A stretch of DNA of 7,862 nucleotides from Burkholderiales bacterium (GTDB taxonomy: Bacteria > Pseudomonadota > Gammaproteobacteria > Burkholderiales > Casimicrobiaceae), in assembly GCA_025935435.1 (NCBI GenBank), contig JAICVH010000094.1, positions 1 to 7,862 of the forward strand, given 5' to 3'. Positions 1 to 5,577 of this stretch are shown here, in pieces (the stretch's first letter is position 1; each line of letters starts with the position of its first letter). Both the position numbers and the translations under genes were made by a program. The notes under the pieces were generated by a model. It did no database searches. It saw only the letters and a list, made by a program, of their open reading frames with translations, and was not told the origin of the DNA.

Positions 1-586
1 GCAGCGCGGTGGCGTCATCGCATACCCGACTGACTCTAGCTACGCGCTCGGTTGTCGCATCGGCGACGCCCAGGCCGCCCGCCGCATTCGACAGCTGCGT
101 GGTGTCGATTCCCACCATCATCTGACGCTAGTATGTCGCGATCTCGCGCAGGTGGGCCGCTTCGCGCGAATGGACAACTGGCAATTCCGTATCGTGCGGC
201 AGGGCACGCCCGGGAGCTTCACATTCCTGCTGCGTGCCACCGACGAGGTTCCCCGGCGTGTTCAGCATCCGAAGCGCAGCACCATCGGCGTTCGCGTGCC
301 GGATCACGCGACTGCGCAGGCATTGCTCACCGAGATCGGCGAACCGATTCTGTCGTCGACGTTGATTCTTCCAGGCGAAGCGTCGCCGCTCGTCCAACCG
401 GACGACATCGAAGCCAGCCTTGGCAACCGCCTCGATGCCGTCGTTGATGCAGGCGCGTGTGCGGCATTGCCCACGACGGTCGTCGACCTCGCCGTTTCTC
501 CCCCGCTGATCGTCCGCATGGGAGGCGGTGATCCGGCCCGGCTCGGCCTCGTATCGCATCATGCTGCCGGACTTGGGGTAAACTGA
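1..586 (+). CDS. yciO: YciO-family (Sua5/YciO/YrdC superfamily) protein, 5' end missing
   Basis: The frame is open from base 2 and ends in TGA at 584-586, giving 194 visible residues. The visible part begins with GGVIAYPTDSSYALG, the conserved nucleotide-binding start of the Sua5/YciO/YrdC fold. It continues with KRSTIGVRVP (visible residues 91-100) and GEPILSSTLILPG (113-125). These match YciO rather than the essential threonylcarbamoyl-AMP synthase YrdC (TsaC). E. coli YciO has about 25 residues before this motif, so only a short N-terminus should be missing. YrdC/Sua5 make threonylcarbamoyl-AMP for t6A modification of tRNA; the role of YciO-type paralogues is less certain, so automatic annotation as L-threonylcarbamoyladenylate synthase should be read with care. 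It lies eight bases before the M50 protease gene, in the same presumed operon. Family assignment is firm; exact activity is inferred. Confidence 0.9.
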   Translation, partial: QRGGVIAYPTDSSYALGCRIGDAQAARRIRQLRGVDSHHHLTLVCRDLAQVGRFARMDNWQFRIVRQGTPGSFTFLLRATDEVPRRVQHPKRSTIGVRVPDHATAQALLTEIGEPILSSTLILPGEASPLVQPDDIEASLGNRLDAVVDAGACAALPTTVVDLAVSPPLIVRMGGGDPARLGLVSHHAAGLGVN

Positions 587-589
587 GGA
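585..589 (+). promoter_or_regulatory. Ribosome binding site of the M50 protease gene
   Basis: GAGGA lies five bases before the ATG at 595 and overlaps the TGA stop of the upstream yciO-like gene. This supports that start and suggests translational coupling. It is one of only two convincing Shine-Dalgarno sequences in the window. Confidence 0.65.
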
Positions 590-594
590 CCTGG

Positions 595-1251
595 ATGGAT
601 GTGTCGCTGCAGACCATTGCGCTCTGGGTGGTGCCGGTGGTCTTCGCGATCACATTGCACGAAGCGGCCCACGGCTACATCGCCAAGGCATTTGGCGACC
701 GCACCGCGGAGATGCAGGGCCGGATCACGCTGAACCCGTTCAAGCACATCGACCCGATCGGTACGATCCTGGTCCCGGGTGTGCTGATCCTGGCAGCAAA
801 ATATCTAGGCGGTCCGCATTTCGTGTTCGGCTGGGCGAAGCCGGTGCCGGTCAATTTCAGCAATTTGCGTGACCCCAAGCGCGACATGCTGTGGGTCGCG
901 GCGGCAGGCCCGGCCGCCAATTTTGCGATGGCGGTGGTATGGGCGCTGCTGCTCAGAGCCGTGATGCCGGGCGGCGTATGGGAAAGCTCGCATCTTTTGT
1001 CCGTCGCGAAAATCGGGGTTTCGGTAAATCTGGTGTTGATGGCGCTAAACCTGTTGCCCGTTCCGCCGCTTGACGGCGGCCGAATCGCAGTCAGCCTGCT
1101 GCCGATGCACGTTGCTCACGCCTATGCGCGCATCGAGCCGTATGGCCTGTTCGTCATCGTCGGATTGCTCGCATTGGGGCTGCTCGACAACGTCATGGGG
1201 CCGTTGCTGCAATTTGGCGAATGGGCGTTGCAGGCGCTGGTCGGGCTGTAG
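595..1251 (+). CDS. Site-2 protease family (M50) integral membrane metalloprotease
   Basis: This 218-residue protein is a short site-2-protease-like zinc metallopeptidase that would cleave substrates within the membrane. The zinc-binding HEAAH motif is at residues 22-26 in the first hydrophobic segment. The second conserved motif, NLLPVPPLDGGR, is at 152-163, with Asp160 as the expected third zinc ligand. GRITLNPFKHIDPIGT (42-57) and AGPAANF (104-110) are typical of the short M50 subfamily. About five hydrophobic stretches are visible (near 8-21, 54-70, 100-121, 138-157 and 183-200). There is no PDZ or CBS domain, so it is not RseP (about 450 residues). The start at 595 is supported by GAGGA five bases upstream. 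Its stop TAG is followed, in the same reading frame and 33 bases on, by the trpS start. Substrate is unknown; family members are often left unnamed. All catalytic residues appear intact. Confidence 0.93.
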   Translation: MDVSLQTIALWVVPVVFAITLHEAAHGYIAKAFGDRTAEMQGRITLNPFKHIDPIGTILVPGVLILAAKYLGGPHFVFGWAKPVPVNFSNLRDPKRDMLWVAAAGPAANFAMAVVWALLLRAVMPGGVWESSHLLSVAKIGVSVNLVLMALNLLPVPPLDGGRIAVSLLPMHVAHAYARIEPYGLFVIVGLLALGLLDNVMGPLLQFGEWALQALVGL

Positions 1252-1284
1252 AAGCATCCGCGACGCGGAACGATCATCGCCTCC

Positions 1285-2487
1285 ATGTTTGCCGATCGCG
1301 TGTTGTCCGGCATGCGTCCCACCGGACGCATGCACATTGGTCATTACCACGGTGCGCTCAAGAACTGGATCCGCCTGCAGGAGGAATACGAGTGCCTGTA
1401 CTTTGCGGCCGACTGGCACGCGCTGACGACGCATTTCGATGAGACGGAAACGATCGCGGACAGCGTGTGGGAGATGTTCGTCGACTGGCTCGCCGCCGGC
1501 GTCGACCCAACCCGCGCCACGCTGTTCATCCAGTCGCGCGTGCCCGAGCACGCCGAGCTCGCATTGCTGCTCGGCATGATTACTCCCGTTGGATGGCTCG
1601 AGCGCGTTCCGACGTACAAGGACCAGCAACAGAAGCTCACGGATCATGACCTGTCGAATTTCGGCTTTCTCGGCTATCCGGTCATGATGAGCGCGGACAT
1701 CCTCGTCTACCGCGCGAACAAGGTACCGGTTGGCGAGGACCAGGTTTCACACATCGAAGTCACGCGCGAGCTTGCGCGACGATTCAATCACATCTATGGA
1801 CGTGAGCCCGGTTTCGAGGAAAAGGCGCGCGCCGCCGTCAAGAAGCTCGGCAGCAAGAAGGCCAAGCGGTACGAGACGCTGCGCACGGCGTTTCAGGAGC
1901 AGGGCGACACGCAGGCGCTGGAGGCAGCGCGCGAATTGCTCGAAGGCACCCAGAATCTGTCGCTTGGCGACCGCGAGCGGCTGTTCGGTTACCTCGAGGG
2001 ATCGCGTCGAGTGATTCTTCCGGAGCCACAGCCGCTGCTCACCGAAACTCCGCGCGTACCCGGCCTCGATGGCCAGAAGATGTCGAAGTCCTACGGAAAC
2101 GCGATCATGCTGCGCGAGGATCCAGTCGCTGTCACGCAGAAGGTGCGCACGATGCAGACCGACCCTGCGCGCGTGCGGCGTACCGATCCGGGCGATCCTG
2201 AAAAGTGCCCGGTATGGGGCCTGCATCAGGTCTATTCGGACCAGGTAACGCGCGATTGGGTGTGGCAGGGCTGTACGAGCGCAGGCATCGGATGCCTCGA
2301 ATGCAAGCAGCCGGTGATCGACGCGATCATTCGCGAACAGCAACCGATCCGCGAACGGGCGCAACGGTATCTCGACGACCCGTCGCTCGTCCGCAATATC
2401 GTGGCGGACGGTTGCGAACGCGCCCGCAAGCTTGCCGAAGAAACGATGCGCGACGTGCGCGAAGCAATGGGATTGCGCTATGACTAG
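1285..2487 (+). CDS. trpS: Tryptophanyl-tRNA synthetase, long form with candidate Fe-S site
   Basis: This cytoplasmic class I aminoacyl-tRNA synthetase charges tRNA-Trp with tryptophan using ATP. The signature HIGH is at residues 17-20 within GRMHIGHY, and KMSKS is at 265-269 within GLDGQKMSKSYGN. VGEDQ (149-153) is also conserved. At 400 residues it is longer than the roughly 330-residue E. coli enzyme. The extra length is mainly a charged, probably helical insertion at about 173-245, between the catalytic core and the KMSKS loop, as I recall from other beta- and gammaproteobacterial TrpRS. The C-terminal part has Cys308, Cys330, Cys337 and Cys340 in a C-x21-C-x6-C-x2-C pattern, close to the [4Fe-4S] site of Thermotoga maritima TrpRS. 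The in-frame codons between the preceding TAG (1249-1251) and 1285 contain no other start, so 1285 is the only plausible one. The only purine-rich match, GGAA at 1267-1270, is 14 bases away, so the ribosome site is weak. Confidence 0.97.
   Translation: MFADRVLSGMRPTGRMHIGHYHGALKNWIRLQEEYECLYFAADWHALTTHFDETETIADSVWEMFVDWLAAGVDPTRATLFIQSRVPEHAELALLLGMITPVGWLERVPTYKDQQQKLTDHDLSNFGFLGYPVMMSADILVYRANKVPVGEDQVSHIEVTRELARRFNHIYGREPGFEEKARAAVKKLGSKKAKRYETLRTAFQEQGDTQALEAARELLEGTQNLSLGDRERLFGYLEGSRRVILPEPQPLLTETPRVPGLDGQKMSKSYGNAIMLREDPVAVTQKVRTMQTDPARVRRTDPGDPEKCPVWGLHQVYSDQVTRDWVWQGCTSAGIGCLECKQPVIDAIIREQQPIRERAQRYLDDPSLVRNIVADGCERARKLAEETMRDVREAMGLRYD
1310..1333 (+). other. Perfect 10-bp hairpin in the first codons of trpS
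   Basis: GCATGCGTCC (1310-1319), loop CACC (1320-1323) and GGACGCATGC (1324-1333) form a perfect inverted repeat. It begins 25 bases after the A of the trpS start codon. In RNA it would be a stable 10-pair stem with a tetraloop. It covers codons 9-17 and encodes most of GMRPTGRMH, so protein conservation explains part of it. The symmetric codon choice does not follow from the protein alone. Whether it acts in translation control is unknown. Confidence 0.55.
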
Positions 2488-3328
2488 CGGCGACGCGGCA
2501 CTGGATTTCGAGCATCCGTCGCCGGATCCGAAACCGCTCGCGCGCATTTACGGCGAGCCGATCAACGAACTGCCGCATGACCTTTACATTCCGCCCGAAG
2601 CGCTCGAGGTGTTCCTCGAAACGTTCGAGGGTCCGCTCGATCTGCTGCTCTACCTGATACGCCGGCAGAACATAAACGTCCTCGACATTCCGATGGCGGA
2701 ACTGACGCGTCAATATCTAGGTTACGTCGAGATGATGCGTCGCACGCAGCTGGAGCTGGCGGCCGAGTACCTGTTGATGGCAGCCGTCCTGATCGAGATC
2801 AAGTCGCGGCTGCTGCTGCCCCGTCCACCCGCCCCGCAGGGGGTCGAGGCCGACGACCCGCGCGCGGAACTGGTGCGGCGGCTGCTCGAATACGAGAAAA
2901 TGAAGCAGGCAGCGCGGGAACTCGACGCGCTCCCGCTTGCCGAACGCGACTTCTCGACCGTTCGCGTATGGTTCGACCGGCTCGCGGGTGAACGGCTGCC
3001 TGATGTCTCGCCGGAGGATTTGCGCACTGCGTGGGCCGGACTCATCGCGCGGGCCCGGGCAAACCGGCATCACCTGGTGACGCGCGAACAATTGTCGGTT
3101 CGCTCGGAAATGAGCCGGCTGCTCAAGCTCTTGAAGCCTGCGCGCTTTGTCGAGTTCACCGCGCTGTTCTCCGAACACGCCGACGTTGCACATCTCGTCG
3201 TGACGTTTCTTGCGTTGCTCGAGTTGTCGCGCGAGCAGCTGATCAGCGTTGCACAGGCCGAGCCGTACGCGCCGATCTACGCTCAACTTCGCGGCGAAAC
3301 ACAGTTCGCTCTCGCGGCGGACGCTTGA
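2480..3328 (+). CDS. scpA: Segregation and condensation protein A
   Basis: ScpA is the kleisin of the bacterial SMC-ScpAB complex. It bridges the SMC heads and binds a ScpB dimer, helping to condense and segregate the chromosome. The product is 282 residues. FEGPLDLLLYLIRR (49-62) is the diagnostic N-terminal motif, followed by NVLDIPMAELTRQYL (66-80) and the SMC-neck-binding helix around AAEYLLMAAVLIEIKSR (94-110). A linker (about 115-200) leads to a C-terminal winged-helix region (about 222-275). The roughly 45 residues before the FEGPLDLL motif are longer than in Bacillus ScpA. I chose ATG 2480, which overlaps the trpS stop by eight bases and suggests coupled translation. An ATG at 2432 is in frame, but its 16 extra residues lie entirely inside trpS and do not look like ScpA. 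scpB follows after 12 bases, the usual partner arrangement. No smc gene is in the window. Confidence 0.95.
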   Translation: MTSGDAALDFEHPSPDPKPLARIYGEPINELPHDLYIPPEALEVFLETFEGPLDLLLYLIRRQNINVLDIPMAELTRQYLGYVEMMRRTQLELAAEYLLMAAVLIEIKSRLLLPRPPAPQGVEADDPRAELVRRLLEYEKMKQAARELDALPLAERDFSTVRVWFDRLAGERLPDVSPEDLRTAWAGLIARARANRHHLVTREQLSVRSEMSRLLKLLKPARFVEFTALFSEHADVAHLVVTFLALLELSREQLISVAQAEPYAPIYAQLRGETQFALAADA

Positions 3329-3338
3329 TTCAAGAATC
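3325..3338 (+). repeat. Short inverted repeat at the scpA-scpB junction
   Basis: GATTC-AA-GAATC (3327-3338) is a perfect 5-bp inverted repeat. The nested TTGA-T-TCAA (3325-3333) is a second one. It overlaps the scpA stop codon (3326-3328) and ends two bases before the first scpB ATG. It is too short for a firm regulatory claim. Confidence 0.25.
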
Positions 3339-3340
3339 GC

Positions 3341-4024
3341 ATGGATGACGCAAACGACATGACCGGGGCGAAAGCCGTGCTCGAAGCCGCATTGCTGGTC
3401 GCGGGCGAACCGGTCGCTGTCTCGCAGCTTGCAAAGCTGTTCGAACCGCCGTTGCCGGTCGACACGGTGCGCGCGCTGCTCGCGGAATTGACCGAGCAAT
3501 GGTCGTCACGCAAGGTCGAACTCGTGCAGGTCGCATCCGGCTGGCGCTTCCAGGGTCGGCGCGACGTGCAACCGTTTCTGGATCGACTCGCGCCTGAAAA
3601 GCCCCCGCGGTATTCGCGGGCGGTGATGGAGACGCTTGCGATCATCGCTTACCAGCAACCCGTTACCCGCGGCGATATTGAAGCGATCCGCGGCGTCGCC
3701 GTGTCGACGAACGTCATCAAGACGCTCGAAGACCGGCAATGGATCGAAAGCGTCGGACATCGCGAGACACCGGGCCGCCCGGCGCTCTACGCGACGACCA
3801 AGACGTTTCTCGACGATCTCGGCCTCGCGTCGGTGGCGGAACTGCCCCCGCTGGCCGACCTTGATTCATCCCACCTCCTGGAGATGCCTGATGCCCCCAC
3901 CAAGGCCGCCGAGGCGACACACGCACTCGCGAGCCCGATCCTCGGGTCCGATCCAACAGCCGAACCTGGCGCTGCAGCGGATCGCGGAGAGCCTTCCGCC
4001 TCCGAAACACAAACGGTCCACTGA
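3341..4024 (+). CDS. scpB: Segregation and condensation protein B
   Basis: ScpB forms a dimer of winged-helix proteins that wraps around the central part of ScpA in the SMC complex. The product is 227 residues. The first winged helix spans about 11-85, and the second has the family hallmark METLAIIAYQQPVTRGDIEAI at 97-117 (as METLAIIAYQQ then PVTRGDIEAI). GRPALYATTKTFLDDLGL follows at 145-162. Residues from about 175 to the end are an Ala/Glu/Thr-rich tail, probably disordered. The last 44 codons share their DNA with the start of rluB in another frame. Start choice is uncertain: ATG 3341 is 12 bases after the scpA stop, and ATG 3359 (residue 7) is also possible. Neither has a clear Shine-Dalgarno sequence, so coupling to scpA translation is likely. 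Confidence 0.94.
   Translation: MDDANDMTGAKAVLEAALLVAGEPVAVSQLAKLFEPPLPVDTVRALLAELTEQWSSRKVELVQVASGWRFQGRRDVQPFLDRLAPEKPPRYSRAVMETLAIIAYQQPVTRGDIEAIRGVAVSTNVIKTLEDRQWIESVGHRETPGRPALYATTKTFLDDLGLASVAELPPLADLDSSHLLEMPDAPTKAAEATHALASPILGSDPTAEPGAAADRGEPSASETQTVH
3880..3883 (+). promoter_or_regulatory. Ribosome binding site that decides the rluB start
   Basis: GGAG lies seven bases before ATG 3891, inside the scpB coding region. It favours 3891 as the rluB start. Between 3891 and the S4 domain (about 4040) the rluB frame contains no other ATG, GTG or TTG codon. It sits within CTCC-T-GGAG, a tiny inverted repeat that could partly mask it. Confidence 0.5.
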
Positions 4025-5531
4025 CGAAATCTTCAGCGAGCCGCAGCGCCTGCACAAGGTGCTTGCGAGCTGCGGGTTCGGCTCGCGCCGCGCGATGGAG
4101 GAAATGATCCTCGCCGGGCGCATCACGGTGAACCGCATGCCGGCCGAAGTCGGGCAGAAGGTTGGACCTGGCGACGAGGTGCGCATCAACGGCGAACTCG
4201 TCAAGGTTCGCTTCGCCGAACCGCGCGCCCGCGTGCTCATGTATCACAAGCCGGCCGGTGAACTCGTCACCCGCGATGACCCCGAGGGACGTCCGACCGT
4301 GTTCGCCAAGCTGCCGTCGATCGGCAACGGCAAGTGGATCAACGTCGGGCGGCTCGACTACAACACCGAAGGCCTGTTGCTGTTCACCAATTCGGGTGAA
4401 CTCGCCAACCGGCTGATGCATCCGCGCTATGAGGTCGAGCGCGAATACGCAGTGCGCGTCATGGGCCGCTTGTCGGACGAGCAGATGCAGGCGCTGACGA
4501 CGGGCGTGCAACTCGACGACGGACCGGCGCGGTGTGAAAAGGTTGCCGACGCGGGTGGTGACGACGACGGCGCCAACCATTGGTACAGCGTCGTGCTGAA
4601 GGAGGGACGCAACCGCGAGGTTCGCCGATTGTTCGAGGCGCTTGGCCTGATGGTGAGCCGATTGATTCGCACCCGTTACGGGATGCTCGCGATGCCGACG
4701 TCACTTAAGCGTGGCGACGTTGCAGAACTCGAGCCCGCGAGTCTGGAGGCCCTGATGGTCTCTGCCGGCTTGCGATCGACGGCACCCGGTGCACCGCAGC
4801 GGCATGAGCGTAAGGACGGAAGGCCCGGGCGTCACGACCCGCGCAAAGGCGCGCAAGGGCCGCGTGCGCACAAGATGAATTCACACGCGCACGGTCAAGG
4901 CAGGCCGCATCCGCACGGCAGCGGCGTGGGTGGTCACGGTGACAAGCGACGCGTTGATTCGACGCTCACGATGGCGAACGAGCAACCGCCACGGTTCGAC
5001 CGTCCCGCCGGTCATGCACAGTCGCCGCATCCGTCATCGCGGCCTGGCGGAAGGCGCGGCTCGGGTGCGCGCCCGCCGTCGCGACCGGTCGCCAATTTCG
5101 AGGCGCAGGGGCAACGACCGCGCGCGCACGGTTCGGGTCAGCAGGCCCCTCGCGCGCGTCACAACTTCGACGAAGTGCAGCCGCAAAGTAACGCCAATGC
5201 AGCGCCGTTCGGGCGTACGACATTGACCGTTCCGGGTGGCACTCCGCGCGGGTACGGCAACGACGGCGGCGCGCCTCGGCATCGCAGCGGACCGCGTGCG
5301 CACCATGCGAAGTTTGGCAAGGCGAATGGCAACCCGACCGGCGGTGCGCACGGTCAGCCGCGCGATCGCAATGCCGCCGGTTACGGAGGCCCCAAGGGAC
5401 CTGGGCACAACAAGCGTTTTCCTCGGCAGGGTGGCGGTGAATTCAACGTCAATGCCGCGCCGCGCGCCGAAGTCAACGGCAACGTCGCGCCGCCGAACGA
5501 GAAGCCGCTGCCGACCGACGACGAGGCCTGA
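3891..5531 (+). CDS. rluB: 23S rRNA pseudouridine synthase B, with long basic C-terminal tail
   Basis: This enzyme isomerises a uridine of 23S rRNA to pseudouridine (U2605 in E. coli RluB) during large-subunit assembly. The product is 546 residues against about 290 in E. coli. An S4 RNA-binding domain starts at about residue 50 (RLHKVLASCGFGSRRAMEE) and runs to about 105. The catalytic domain follows: GRLDYNTEGLLLFTN (153-167) carries the catalytic Asp156, and KEGRNREVRRLFEALG (237-252) is the conserved C-terminal motif. Residues 1-49 are an Arg/Pro-rich extension encoded mostly over scpB. Residues 300-546 form a low-complexity tail (listed separately). The family also includes RluE and RluF, but the S4 domain and KEGRNREVRRLFEALG favour RluB. 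The start at 3891 has GGAG seven bases upstream. An in-frame ATG at 3636 would add an implausible Arg/Ser-rich stretch inside scpB. It is the last gene of the operon and meets a convergent gene 46 bases later. Confidence 0.93.
   Translation: MPPPRPPRRHTHSRARSSGPIQQPNLALQRIAESLPPPKHKRSTDEIFSEPQRLHKVLASCGFGSRRAMEEMILAGRITVNRMPAEVGQKVGPGDEVRINGELVKVRFAEPRARVLMYHKPAGELVTRDDPEGRPTVFAKLPSIGNGKWINVGRLDYNTEGLLLFTNSGELANRLMHPRYEVEREYAVRVMGRLSDEQMQALTTGVQLDDGPARCEKVADAGGDDDGANHWYSVVLKEGRNREVRRLFEALGLMVSRLIRTRYGMLAMPTSLKRGDVAELEPASLEALMVSAGLRSTAPGAPQRHERKDGRPGRHDPRKGAQGPRAHKMNSHAHGQGRPHPHGSGVGGHGDKRRVDSTLTMANEQPPRFDRPAGHAQSPHPSSRPGGRRGSGARPPSRPVANFEAQGQRPRAHGSGQQAPRARHNFDEVQPQSNANAAPFGRTTLTVPGGTPRGYGNDGGAPRHRSGPRAHHAKFGKANGNPTGGAHGQPRDRNAAGYGGPKGPGHNKRFPRQGGGEFNVNAAPRAEVNGNVAPPNEKPLPTDDEA
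4788..5528 (+). other. Low-complexity basic tail of RluB
   Basis: Residues 300-546 of RluB are rich in Gly, Arg, His, Pro, Ala and Asn, with no Cys or Trp. I count 17 histidines. The motif AHG or PHG followed by Gln or Ser recurs at residues 333, 341, 412 and 486. Basic character dominates until the last residues, which turn acidic (PTDDEA). It should be disordered and could bind RNA non-specifically. Similar long tails occur on RluB of related betaproteobacteria, from memory. Confidence 0.75.
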
Positions 5532-5535
5532 GCCC

Positions 5536-5552
5536 GCCGCCGGCATTGCGGC
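5536..5552. terminator. Weak hairpin between convergent genes
   Basis: GCCGC (5536-5540), a seven-base loop, and GCGGC (5548-5552) can pair in either strand's transcript. It sits right after the rluB stop, in the 46-base convergent gap. There is no T-run on either side, so it is not a standard intrinsic terminator. It is the only candidate I can see for ending the two converging transcripts. Confidence 0.22.
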
Positions 5553-5577
5553 AGCGCGCAGTTGCATGCACGCGGAA

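Noticed and set aside
2432..2479. Upstream ATG giving ScpA 16 more residues
   Set aside because: The extra residues are encoded inside trpS and are not ScpA-like; ATG 2480 overlaps the trpS stop in a typical coupled arrangement.
1747..2547. Minus-strand open frame of 266 codons opposite trpS and scpA
   Set aside because: The opposite strand carries two conserved genes; the translation is Arg/His-rich with no recognisable motif.
2717..3499. Minus-strand open frame of 260 codons opposite scpA and scpB
   Set aside because: It is a shadow of conserved genes with no family-like sequence.
3604..3620. CCCGCG-GTATT-CGCGGG inverted repeat resembling a REP element
   Set aside because: It lies in the conserved part of scpB, encodes PPRYSRA as expected of the family, and occurs only once in the window.
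5532..5577. Intrinsic terminator for rluB or the convergent gene
   Set aside because: A five-pair GC stem exists but there is no T-run in either direction; kept only as a low-confidence hairpin.
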